Below are positions 38,801 through 46,046 of a stretch of 64,000 bases of DNA, one piece after another (position 1 is the first letter of the stretch; every line of letters begins with the position of its first letter). This DNA comes from Streptomyces sp. H27-C3. GTDB taxonomy: Bacteria > Actinomycetota > Actinomycetes > Streptomycetales > Streptomycetaceae. Location: the NCBI RefSeq assembly GCF_030063415.1, contig NZ_JASITA010000003.1:269945-333944 (forward strand), read 5' to 3'. Position numbers and translations under genes: made by a program. The notes under the pieces were generated by a model. It saw only the letters and a list, made by a program, of their open reading frames with translations, did no database searches and was not told the origin of the DNA.

Positions 38801-39586
38801 TATCTGCCCGACGCACTCGTGGCGTTTGCCGCCGGCCAACCGCAGCTGCCCGCAAGTGCCCTCACCACGGCGCTCCTCACCCACCCCGAGCCCGTGCTCG
38901 CCGCCTTCCAGGCTCGCCTCGCGCGAGGAGGCGAGGCGGCGGGGGAAGTGCTGCGCGCCCTCGCCGACGTCAACACGCCCGCGCTGGCCCGCCGCGCCGC
39001 CGCGCTCGTCCGGGAGTACGTCGACCGCAGCCCCGAGGGCGCCGCGCACGCCGCCGCGTACGTGGACCGGCGCATGGAGCACGGCCCCGCCTGCCGGGCC
39101 GTGCTCTTCCCTCTGGTCACCAGCCTGCTGCGGGGCCGTCCCGTCCAGGTGCGGCGCGCCCTGGCCCCCGTGCTCGCCGCACCTGGCAGCCGCGCCTCGC
39201 GTCCGCTGCGGGCCGAGCTGCTCGACGTACTGATGGAGTACGAGCAGTACGAGGCCAGGGACCTGGCCGTGCTCGACGCCCTGCTGCGCGCCGCTGCGCT
39301 CGGCGCCGGGAGCAGGGCCGAGGCCCGGACCCGGGACCTGGTGCACCGCACCGGGCTGCTCCTCGTCCGTACGCCCGAGGGCGCGACCTGCTTCGACCGG
39401 CGGCTGGTCGAGCTGGCCCGCGAGGTACCCGGATTCGCCGCGCTGGTCGCCGGATGGCTGGCCGCCGCGCCGCAGGAATGGGCGGTGGTGATCGGACCGA
39501 GTGCCCGCCGGACGGTCGAGACCCTCAGCACCCCCATGCCGATGCGAGCCGCAGGCCTCGGGCATGGCAGTCTTAGACCTGCGTAA
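35807..39586 (+). CDS. Large trypsin-like / P-loop NTPase protein with altered catalytic motifs
   Basis: This 1259-residue protein begins with a trypsin-like domain: His40 in ITSHEAV, Asp73 in EMDLALV and a GGEATGGPVVD block where the usual GDSGGP Ser is Thr153. A P-loop NTPase domain follows, with GDPGTGRT at 267-274, where the Walker A Lys is Arg273, Walker B LLVLLDGPEE (Asp356) and VRLVVACRPEHW, as in STAND-type proteins. The remaining ~700 residues are Ala/Leu/Arg-rich and probably helical repeats, with a Pro/Ala-rich linker near 620-660. I choose ATG 35807 because GGGAGG lies six bases upstream; the frame is open from 35717. It sits between truB and ribF. Function is unknown. Confidence 0.75.
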   Translation: MAVRDVPVSPVTLVRICDLAGRPRGTGFVADDRGTVITSHEAVDGLTRVVLHAPGERTCLAEADAITALPEMDLALVRTEGLGVRPVPVTARDGVETGTYVRLVAHGWRDARVLGPASVTYTATDRFHLVDCAVELAIGTAGSDALRLGGEATGGPVVDAATGAVLAVLGTALQSGRRGAGFAVPLREAAATDPHGPLAELLRRNAATVPGYGRDLNLAGALQLTATCVGSVGGPSSRQDPVERPDITREFVSFEASAGSLVLGLVGDPGTGRTTELAALAARRAQGAEPAPTLWLRGADLRAGDRSVADAMARALRQAGRIVAASGEGDDPAPATPERVARLALDAGRPLLVLLDGPEEMPPVLAHRLPEWAAGTASWLRTAGVRLVVACRPEHWEQAGELFPRGALHRPGRPARRLPAAVRVGDLSARQAQRARKRYGIGDTVLTQRDARHPLTLRLLAEVREALPEDVEGRPGRDEVFAAHLDLMCLRVAVRLAAAARPSLRGSAVGRLAAKVSGQVHEAARRCLGPGQGELDRESFEEIFPWRTGWASAVLTEGLLVPAGGGYRFAHEEFADWVQGAHLDLDAALHALVHREREDVPGSPDASDPGAGSASGSARAPVRLPSRRAASPRPGPPYVPPPPGSHADAGTADEAGTRRSLPVPRHRIGPVVQALLLLGRDHGPAALARRLEGLIDALDSLKSRPDPATKSGGPAAAGLADTGAPAAVGAAETRDPAAAGPVVTRAGDASWWAAHLLGEALLRVVDIEPYLPVLRHLADRVTGRSVREGGPEHLGGFAEFGPWFWDALWVDEAERIDLLRRLVPADGAPGGPAPQERYLDAVARLLADGPGNVQPLLCRWFDDERPLPAADGAAVRPTVAGAAQALLYARREPAIDDLTETLVGCAHPRADELLAALAEEEPSALCRAVDRWAHDAERPGRRVAAAAYGLATAPHVTSDADCELLRYAALSLLARPADATLHGPALALLVRDPHTRSRYLPDALVAFAAGQPQLPASALTTALLTHPEPVLAAFQARLARGGEAAGEVLRALADVNTPALARRAAALVREYVDRSPEGAAHAAAYVDRRMEHGPACRAVLFPLVTSLLRGRPVQVRRALAPVLAAPGSRASRPLRAELLDVLMEYEQYEARDLAVLDALLRAAALGAGSRAEARTRDLVHRTGLLLVRTPEGATCFDRRLVELAREVPGFAALVAGWLAAAPQEWAVVIGPSARRTVETLSTPMPMRAAGLGHGSLRPA

Positions 39587-39629
39587 GAGTCAATCCCACG
39601 TACACAGGTTCGGGCGAGGAGCGGTCACA

Positions 39630-40580
39630 GTGCAGCGCTGGCGTGGCTTGGAGGACATCCCCCAGGACTGGGGACGCAGCGTCGTCACCATCGGCTCCTA
39701 CGACGGTGTGCACCGCGGACACCAGTTGATCATCGGCCGGGCGGTGCACCGCGCCCGTGAGCTCGGCCTCCCGTCGGTCGTCGTCACCTTCGACCCGCAC
39801 CCCAGCGAGGTGGTACGCCCCGGCAGCCATCCGCCGCTGCTGGCCCCGCACCACCGCCGCGCCGAACTGATGGCCGAGCTGGGCGTGGACGCGCTGCTGA
39901 TCCTCCCGTTCACCACCGAGTTCTCGAAGCTGTCACCGGCCGAGTTCATCGCGAAGGTCCTGGTCGACAAGTTGCACGCGCGCGCCGTCATAGAGGGTCC
40001 CAACTTCCGCTTCGGGCACCGGGCGGCGGGCAATGTGGCGCTGCTGGCCGAGCTCGGGCCGAGTTACGACTACGAGGTCGAGGTCGTCGACCTGTATGTG
40101 CGCGGCGAGGCGGGCGGCGGCGAGCCGTTCTCCTCCACACTGACCCGTCGGCTCGTCGCCGAGGGCGATGTCGCGGGCGCCATGGAGATCCTGGGCCGCC
40201 CGCACCGCGTCGAGGGCATCGTGGTGCGCGGTGCGCAGCGCGGCCGCGAGCTCGGTTACCCGACCGCCAACGTCGAGACGCTGCCGCACACCGCGATCCC
40301 CGCGGACGGCGTGTACGCGGGCTGGCTGACCGCCGACGGCGAGACGATGCCCGCCGCGATCTCGGTCGGCACGAACCCGCAGTTCGACGGCACGGAGCGG
40401 ACGGTCGAGGCGTACGCCATCGACCGCGTGGGCCTTGATCTGTACGGACTGCATGTCGCCGTCGACTTCCTCGCGTACGTACGCGGTATGGAGAAGTTCG
40501 AGTCGATCGACGCGCTCCTGGTGGCCATCGGGGCCGACGTGAAGCGCGCGAGCGAGCTCATCGGGGCGTACACCGGCTGA
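39630..40580 (+). CDS. ribF: Bifunctional riboflavin kinase / FAD synthetase
   Basis: This 316-residue enzyme makes FMN and FAD from riboflavin. The N-terminal adenylyltransferase half has IGSYDGVHRGHQ and VTFDPHPSEV; the C-terminal riboflavin kinase half has RGRELGYPTANV and GTNPQFDG. The GTG at 39630 is preceded by GAGGAG with an eight-base gap, so the upstream open frame, which overlaps the previous gene, is not used. It follows the large NTPase gene by 43 bases. Confidence 0.95.
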   Translation: MQRWRGLEDIPQDWGRSVVTIGSYDGVHRGHQLIIGRAVHRARELGLPSVVVTFDPHPSEVVRPGSHPPLLAPHHRRAELMAELGVDALLILPFTTEFSKLSPAEFIAKVLVDKLHARAVIEGPNFRFGHRAAGNVALLAELGPSYDYEVEVVDLYVRGEAGGGEPFSSTLTRRLVAEGDVAGAMEILGRPHRVEGIVVRGAQRGRELGYPTANVETLPHTAIPADGVYAGWLTADGETMPAAISVGTNPQFDGTERTVEAYAIDRVGLDLYGLHVAVDFLAYVRGMEKFESIDALLVAIGADVKRASELIGAYTG

Positions 40581-40610
40581 TCGGGGCGCGACGCCATGTG
40601 TCGTGATCCG

Positions 40611-41018
40611 TTACGTGTACTGCTCGGTGAAGGCCGTGCCGGGAGCGATGGGGGTGATGACATCGATCAACACCCCGCTCGGATCGGCCACGATGAAGTG
40701 CCGCTGACCGAAGTCCTCGCTGCGCAGCTCCAGTTCGGGCTTCAGGCCCGCGCGCACGACCAGCCGCTCCCACTCCGCGTCCACGTCCTCCACCTCGAAG
40801 TTGAGCAGCAGCCCCTGGACCTGGAGGCGGTACGCCGAGGGCAGCGTCGGGTGGGTGTGGTCGAGCAGGGCGAGCTCGTACGGCAGCGGTCCGGTGCGCC
40901 GCAGGCTCACGTACCAGTCGGCCTCGAAAGTCGTCTCGAATCCCAGCAGGCCTGTGTAGAAGTCCCGGGATTCCTGCAGCGTCGGCGTGCAGATCACCGG
41001 ATAGAAGCTGGTCAGCAT
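40611..41018 (-). CDS. VOC (glyoxalase/bleomycin-resistance fold) family protein
   Basis: This 135-residue protein has the paired beta-alpha-beta-beta-beta modules of the vicinal-oxygen-chelate superfamily: [28 protein letters not shown] opens the fold and [21 protein letters not shown] closes it. Activity is unknown; members include dioxygenases, glyoxalases and binding proteins. The ATG at 41018 is chosen because GGGGAGG lies five bases upstream on its strand; an earlier ATG at 41042 lacks this. It is divergent from a TetR gene across 80 bases that hold a palindromic operator inside its promoter, so TetR repression is very likely. Confidence 0.85.
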   Translation of the reverse strand: MLTSFYPVICTPTLQESRDFYTGLLGFETTFEADWYVSLRRTGPLPYELALLDHTHPTLPSAYRLQVQGLLLNFEVEDVDAEWERLVVRAGLKPELELRSEDFGQRHFIVADPSGVLIDVITPIAPGTAFTEQYT

Positions 41019-41056
41019 AGGGACCTCCCCTTCGCATGCCATCGGTATGTGAATTG

Positions 41057-41085
41057 AATGTATTGACGTACCGGCGGTATGTCAA
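41057..41085 (-). promoter_or_regulatory. Promoter of the VOC gene with overlapping TetR operator
   Basis: On the minus strand TTGACA (41085-41080) and TACATT (41062-41057) are separated by 17 bases, a near-consensus vegetative promoter. The arms TTGACGTACCG (41063-41073) and CGGTATGTCAA (41075-41085) form an inverted repeat around one base with one mismatch, covering the -35 box and the spacer. A further CGGTATGT half-site lies at 41043-41050. Binding of the divergent TetR protein there would block transcription of the VOC gene and probably its own. Confidence 0.75.
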
Positions 41086-41098
41086 CGGATGGAGTGCG

Positions 41099-41692
41099 AT
41101 GACCGAGGGCGGCAGGGCGCAGCAGCGCGAGCAGACCAGGCGGGCTCTGCTGCGCGAGAGCAGAAGGCTGTTCGCGACCCGGGGGTACGGCGCGGTGGGC
41201 CTCTCGGAGATCGTGCGCGCCGTGGGAGTCACCAAGGGCGCGCTCTACCACCAGTTCGACAGCAAGGCCGATCTGTTCCGCGCGGTGCTCGAACAGGTCC
41301 AGCAGGAGGTGGCGCGGCGGGTGGCCGCCGTCGCCGACGAGCAGCAGGATCCGTGGGCGCAACTGACCGCCGGATGCCAGGAGTTCCTCACCGCGAGCAC
41401 CGACCCGGACATTCAGCGCATCATGCTGGTCGACGGGCCGGCGGTACTGGGCTGGCGGGAGTGGCGCGAACTGGACGAGGCCGCGTCGGCCCGCCACCTG
41501 GCCGAAGAGCTCGGCGCGCTGATCGAGGACGGGACGATCACCCCGCAGCCGGTCGCGCCGCTGACCCATCTGCTGTCGGGTGCGATGAACGAGGCCGCCC
41601 TGTGGCTGGCCACCTCGGAGAACCCCGCGGACCTGACCGACACCAGGGCCGCACTCGCGCAGATGCTGGAGGCGCTGCGCGTGCGGCCGTAG
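41099..41692 (+). CDS. TetR-family transcriptional regulator
   Basis: This 197-residue repressor has an N-terminal helix-turn-helix (TRRALLRESRRLFATRGYGAVGLSEIVRAVGVTKGALYHQFDSK split over residues ~12-55) and a helical C-terminal ligand domain containing the common DGPAVLGWREWRELD block. ATG 41099 follows GGAG by a few bases; the longer frame from 41036 would run through the operator. It is divergent from the VOC gene and probably autoregulates. The inducer is unknown. Confidence 0.9.
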   Translation: MTEGGRAQQREQTRRALLRESRRLFATRGYGAVGLSEIVRAVGVTKGALYHQFDSKADLFRAVLEQVQQEVARRVAAVADEQQDPWAQLTAGCQEFLTASTDPDIQRIMLVDGPAVLGWREWRELDEAASARHLAEELGALIEDGTITPQPVAPLTHLLSGAMNEAALWLATSENPADLTDTRAALAQMLEALRVRP

Positions 41693-41766
41693 GGCGGGGG
41701 CGCCTGGGGCTGCGCCGGGGTGCGGGCGGCGGCGAAGAACCCCGCGCCGCTGTGTGGTCGGAGGCG

Positions 41767-42765
41767 CTAGGAGGCCGGCGCCGGTGCGTGGGCCGCCGCC
41801 GCCCAGTGGCACGCGACCTGTGCCTCCTCGGCGCCGGTCAGCACGGGCAGCGGCGTCGTGCGGCACGCGGAGTTGACGCCGGCCCGCGCGGCCTCGCCGG
41901 ACGCGAGGATCTGGCACCGGGCGTGGAAGCGGCAGCCGCCGGGGATGCGGGACGGGTCCGGCGGTTCACCGGTGAGGATGACCGGCTGCTCGCCGGATTC
42001 CGGCAGGACGGACAACAATGCCTGGGTGTATGGGTGCTGAGGAGTCGTCAGCACCTGCTCGGCGGGGCCGGTCTCCACGATCCGGCCCAGATACATCACC
42101 GCCACGCGGTCGGCGATGTTCCAGGCCAGACCGAGGTCGTGGGTGACCACCAGCGCGGAGAGGCCCAGTTCGTCGCGCAGCGACAGCAGGAGCGCCAGGA
42201 TCTCACCCCGTACGGATGCGTCCAGCGAGGCCACCGGCTCGTCGGCGACGATGAGTTCGGGATCGAGGACGAGTGCGCCCGCGATGACGACGCGCTGACG
42301 CTGGCCGCCGGAGAGCTCGTGCGGATACCGAAGGAAGAACCGCTCGGGCGGTCGCAGCCCGGCGCGCGACAGGGCCCCGGCGACCGCTTCCCGCTCGTCG
42401 CCCGCGTACCCGTGGATGCGCAGCCCCTCGGACACGGCGTCGTACACGGTGTGGCGGGGGTTGAGCGAGCCGCTCGGGTCCTGAAGCACCAGCTGTACGC
42501 GCTTGCGGTACGCCTTCAGGGCCCGTGAACGGTAGTCCAGTGGCCGGCCGCCGAAGGTGACGGCGCCCGAGGTGGGCGGTACCAGGCCGAGCAGGCTCCG
42601 GGCGAGGGTGGTCTTGCCGCACCCGGACTCGCCGACCAGCGCGACGATTTCGCCGGGGCGGATGTCGAGGTCGACGCCGTCGACGGCGCGGGCGGCGGGG
42701 GCGCCGCGGCGGCCGGGAAAGGTGACGTGCAGGCCGGCGGCGGAGAGGAGAGGCGTGGCGCTCAT
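41767..42765 (-). CDS. Oligopeptide/dipeptide ABC transporter ATP-binding protein (DppF/OppF type)
   Basis: This 332-residue ATPase has Walker A GESGCGKT near residue 44, the signature LSGGQRQR, Walker B LIVADEP and H-loop VVTHDLG. A C-terminal Cys-rich oligopeptide-transporter tail follows (GGCRFHARCQIL, then VACHW), which in some members binds an iron-sulfur cluster. It is the last gene of the transporter operon. It is separated from its partner ATPase by ~275 bases of repeat, unlike the tight overlaps of the other four genes. Start ATG 42765. Confidence 0.92.
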   Translation of the reverse strand: MSATPLLSAAGLHVTFPGRRGAPAARAVDGVDLDIRPGEIVALVGESGCGKTTLARSLLGLVPPTSGAVTFGGRPLDYRSRALKAYRKRVQLVLQDPSGSLNPRHTVYDAVSEGLRIHGYAGDEREAVAGALSRAGLRPPERFFLRYPHELSGGQRQRVVIAGALVLDPELIVADEPVASLDASVRGEILALLLSLRDELGLSALVVTHDLGLAWNIADRVAVMYLGRIVETGPAEQVLTTPQHPYTQALLSVLPESGEQPVILTGEPPDPSRIPGGCRFHARCQILASGEAARAGVNSACRTTPLPVLTGAEEAQVACHWAAAAHAPAPAS

Positions 42766-42852
42766 GTCTGGCGACTCCGGATGGGGTGGGGGTGGGCGGG
42801 CGAGGGGGTTGAGTGCGGGTGCGTGGGCGGGGTGCGGTTGCTTGCGGCGCTG

Positions 42853-43028
42853 TTCCCCTACCTTCCCCTTCCCGAAGCTGGGGGCAAGCCCCCAGACCCC
42901 CGGACGCCCTGCGGGCGTGTCCTCAAACGCCGGACGGGCTGAAAACCCTGCCCATTTCAGCCCGTCCGGCGCTTGAGGACCGAGGTCTGGGCGGAGCCCC
43001 AGATGTGGGAAGGGGGCGGGTAGGGGAA
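42853..43028. repeat. Composite dispersed inverted repeat inside the peptide transporter operon
   Basis: Outer arms (TTCCCCTACCTTCCCC at 42853-42868 and its 14/16 complement at 43013-43028) enclose inner 24-base arms (42919-42942 and 42957-42980, 23 of 24 paired; the core of the second is CAGCCCGTCCGGCG). It fills the gap between the two ATPase genes. The outer arm matches the element at 26338-26429. From memory, CAGCCCGTCCGGCGTTTGAGGA-type sequences are among the commonest intergenic repeats of streptomycetes. Confidence 0.88.
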
Positions 43029-43039
43029 AGCCCCCCGGT

Positions 43040-44041
43040 TCACGACGACCGCGCCGCCGCATCAACCCGCACGCACGCCGCCCGCCGCCCCGCCCCGGCC
43101 ACCCGCAACACCTGGTCCTCCGTCGTGCACACATCCAGCGCGACCGGGCACCGCGGATGGAACGTACAGCCGCCCGGCAGGGCGGACGGATCCGGCGGAT
43201 CACCCGGCAGCCCCCGCGGCGCCCGCCGCGAAGCCGGGTCGCCGATCCGGGGGAACGCCGCAGACAGGGCCACGCCGTAGGGATGCCGCGCCTCGGCGAA
43301 CACCTGCTGAGCCGGGCCCTCCTCGACGATCCGCCCCGCGTACATGACCGCGAGCCGGTCGCACGTGTCGGCCAGCACCGACAGATCGTGGCTGATCATC
43401 AGCAGGCTGATGTCCTGGTCGGCCACCAACTGCTCGATCAGCCGCAGAATCTGAGCCTGGATCATGACATCGAGCGCGGTGGTCGGTTCGTCGGCGATGA
43501 TCAGCCGTGGCGCGCAGGCCAGCGCCATCGCGATCATCACCCGCTGTCGCTGGCCGCCAGACAGCTCGTGCGGGTAGGCCTCGGCGCGCGAGCCCGGCAG
43601 CCCCACCTGCTCCAGAAGCCCGGCGACCCGCTTGCGCGCGGCTGCCGGAGTGGACTTCCGGTGCAGCAGGATCGGCTCCGCGATCTGGTCCCCGACCCGA
43701 TGGACCGCGTTGAGGGAGTGCATCGCACCTTGGAAGATGATCGAAGCCCCCGCCCACCGAACGGCCCGCAGCCTGCCCCACTTCATGGTGAGAACGTCCT
43801 CACCGTCGAGCAGGATCTCGCCGCTGACCCGGGCGGAGGCGGGCAGCAGCCGCAGCAGCGCGAGTGCCAGCGTCGACTTTCCGCAGCCGGACTCGCCCGC
43901 GATGCCCAGCTTCTGCCCGGTGTCGACGCTCAGGTCCACACCGCGTACGGCCCGGGTCCCGACGCCGTACGTGACGTGCAGGCCCTTCACTTCGAGCAGC
44001 GGCACTCCGAGTTGTGGACTCCGCGTGATCGGCGCGCTCAA
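43040..44041 (-). CDS. Oligopeptide/dipeptide ABC transporter ATP-binding protein (DppD/OppD type)
   Basis: This 333-residue ATPase has Walker A GESGCGKS, signature LSGGQRQR, Walker B LIIADEP and H-loop MISHDLS, with the Cys-containing C-terminal tail [16 protein letters not shown]. The TTG at 44041 overlaps the permease stop as TTGA and is the most plausible coupled start; an internal GTG a few codons later is possible. It pairs with the next ATPase to drive import of peptides or similar solutes. Confidence 0.9.
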   Translation of the reverse strand: MSAPITRSPQLGVPLLEVKGLHVTYGVGTRAVRGVDLSVDTGQKLGIAGESGCGKSTLALALLRLLPASARVSGEILLDGEDVLTMKWGRLRAVRWAGASIIFQGAMHSLNAVHRVGDQIAEPILLHRKSTPAAARKRVAGLLEQVGLPGSRAEAYPHELSGGQRQRVMIAMALACAPRLIIADEPTTALDVMIQAQILRLIEQLVADQDISLLMISHDLSVLADTCDRLAVMYAGRIVEEGPAQQVFAEARHPYGVALSAAFPRIGDPASRRAPRGLPGDPPDPSALPGGCTFHPRCPVALDVCTTEDQVLRVAGAGRRAACVRVDAAARSS

Positions 44042-44976
44042 CGGGTGGCCCCCAGCTTCGGATTGAGTACGGACTCGACGGCGCGCCCGCAGAGCGTGAA
44101 GGCGAGCGCGACGATGGCGATGGCGATGCCGGGCGGCGCCAGGTACCACCAGTGGCCCGAGCTGACCGCACCCGCCTCCCGCGCGTCCTGGAGCATGCCG
44201 CCCCACGAGACGACGTTCGGGTCGCCGAGGCCGAGGAAGGCCAGCGTCGCCTCGGTGAGAATGGCGTTGGAGATGCCGAGCGTCGTCTGGGCGAGGACCA
44301 GCGGCATGACATTGGGCAGCACGTGGCGGGTCATGATGTGGCTGTGGCCGCCGCCGAGCGCCGTCGCCCGCTCGATGTAGGGACGCGACTCGACGGCGAG
44401 AGTCTGCGCCCGCACCAGACGGGCCGTCGTCGGCCAGCTGGTGACGCCGATCGCCAGGATCACCGTCCACACGCTGCGTGACATCACGGTGGCCAGCACG
44501 ATCGCGAGCACCAGGGTCGGCATCACCAGGAACCAGTCGGTGATCCGCATGAGCACGGTCGAGAACCAGCCCCCGAAGTGCCCGGAGATGATGCCGACGA
44601 GCGAGCCGATGGCCACCGACAGCGCGGCGGCCAGCAGGCCCACGGTCAGCGAGATCCGCGCGCCCCAGATCAGCAGCCCGAGCAGGGAGCGCCCGAACTG
44701 GTCGGTACCGAGCGGGAATTCACCGCTCGGCGACTCCAGCGCCGTGCCGGGCGCGTTCGTCACACTCTGTACGTCGCCGCCGACGAGCAGCGGCGCGGCG
44801 AGCGCGATCAGGGCGATCAGGATCAGGGCGCAGAGGCCGAGCAGCCCGGCCCGCTGCTTGCGGTACGAGCGCCAGAACCGGGCCACGGAGTGGCGGCGCC
44901 GTACCCAGGCCAGGGAGCGGCCCGTGGCGGCGGTCTTCTCCGCGGTGCCTTCGGCAGGTTTCTTCGCGGTCGTCAT
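44038..44976 (-). CDS. Oligopeptide ABC transporter permease (DppC/OppC type)
   Basis: This 312-residue membrane protein has an N-terminal cytoplasmic stretch, a first helix (LLGLCALILIALIALAAPLL), the family block PLGTDQFGRSLLGLLIWGARISLTVG, further helices and an EAA-like loop (ERATALGGGHSHIMTRHVLPN). ATG 44976 overlaps the preceding permease stop by four bases, and its own TGA overlaps the next ATPase. The frame is open far upstream but only within the previous gene. Confidence 0.92.
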   Translation of the reverse strand: MTTAKKPAEGTAEKTAATGRSLAWVRRRHSVARFWRSYRKQRAGLLGLCALILIALIALAAPLLVGGDVQSVTNAPGTALESPSGEFPLGTDQFGRSLLGLLIWGARISLTVGLLAAALSVAIGSLVGIISGHFGGWFSTVLMRITDWFLVMPTLVLAIVLATVMSRSVWTVILAIGVTSWPTTARLVRAQTLAVESRPYIERATALGGGHSHIMTRHVLPNVMPLVLAQTTLGISNAILTEATLAFLGLGDPNVVSWGGMLQDAREAGAVSSGHWWYLAPPGIAIAIVALAFTLCGRAVESVLNPKLGATR

Positions 44977-46043
44977 CGGCCCACCCGGGGATCGAGCAGC
45001 GGATAGAGCAGGTCGGCGAGGAGATTCATCACGATCATCGCTCCGGCGAACACCACGAAAAGCCCCTGCACCAGCGGCAGATCGGGCACGCTCAGCGCCT
45101 GGTAGAAGAGCCCTCCGAGCCCGGGCCAGGAGAAGACCGTCTCGACGAGGATCGAACCGGCCGCCACATGCCCCAGGTTGATGAAGACCATGGTGACGGT
45201 GGGCAGCAGGGCATTGGGTACGGCGTGCCGGCGCCGCACCGCGTCGTCGCGCAAGCCCTTGGCGCGCGCGGTCGTCAGATAGTCGCTGCCCATTTCGTCC
45301 AGCAGTGACGACCGCATGACCAGCAGCGTCTGCGCGTACCCGACGGCGACCAGCGTCAGCACCGGGAGCACCAGATGGTGCGCGACATCGGCGACGTACG
45401 CGAAACCGGTCTCGTCGCCGGACTCCATGCCACCGGTCGGGAACATCCCGGGGATCGGCCCGATGCCCACCGAGAACGTGATGATCAGCAGCAGTCCGAG
45501 CCAGAAGGACGGCACGGACCACAGGGTCAGAGCCACCCCTGTGCTGACCTTGTCGCCGAGCCCGCCGTGCCGCCACGCCGAGCGCGTGCCGAGCCACAGA
45601 CCGAGCGTCGAGTAGATGACGACGGCCACCCCGGTCAGCAGCAGCGTCGCGGGCAGCTTCTCGATGATCAGATCGCTGACGGGCGCGTGGAACTGGTACG
45701 AAGTGCCGAGGTCGCCGGTGAGCGCCTTGCCGCAGTAGTCGGTGAACTGTTGCCACACGGGCAGATCGAGCCCGAACTGGGCCCGCAGTGCGGCGAGTTG
45801 TTCGGCGGACACCTGGCGGCCCTGGGTCATGGTGCGCACCGGGTCGCCCGGCAGGATCCGGAACAGGAAGAAGCTGGTGACGAGGACGGCGAAGAGCGAG
45901 ACGGCCGCGCCGCCCAGTTTCCCGGCGACGTACACCAGGTAGGCACCCGCATTGCGGGCGCGGGGGCCGGAGGGGCCGGTCCTCACCTGGACCGGTCCCT
46001 CGGCCGTCCCCTCCACGAGGGGGGTGGTGTTCGCAGTGCTCAT
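44973..46043 (-). CDS. Oligopeptide ABC transporter permease (DppB/OppB type)
   Basis: This 356-residue permease has a ~35-residue polar N terminus, then the first helix (AVSLFAVLVTSFFLFRILPGDP, with the diagnostic RILPGDP), a periplasmic loop and about five more helices. The coupling loop is YLTTARAKGLRDDAVRRRHAVPN. It is separated from the binding-protein gene by only three bases and coupled to the next permease. Confidence 0.92.
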   Translation of the reverse strand: MSTANTTPLVEGTAEGPVQVRTGPSGPRARNAGAYLVYVAGKLGGAAVSLFAVLVTSFFLFRILPGDPVRTMTQGRQVSAEQLAALRAQFGLDLPVWQQFTDYCGKALTGDLGTSYQFHAPVSDLIIEKLPATLLLTGVAVVIYSTLGLWLGTRSAWRHGGLGDKVSTGVALTLWSVPSFWLGLLLIITFSVGIGPIPGMFPTGGMESGDETGFAYVADVAHHLVLPVLTLVAVGYAQTLLVMRSSLLDEMGSDYLTTARAKGLRDDAVRRRHAVPNALLPTVTMVFINLGHVAAGSILVETVFSWPGLGGLFYQALSVPDLPLVQGLFVVFAGAMIVMNLLADLLYPLLDPRVGR

Positions 46044-46046
46044 GGA

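Noticed and set aside
35771..39565. A 1264-codon minus-strand open frame opposite the trypsin/NTPase gene
   Set aside because: Composition is rich in Gly, Arg, Gln and His with no recognisable motif, while the plus frame has clear domains and a ribosome site.
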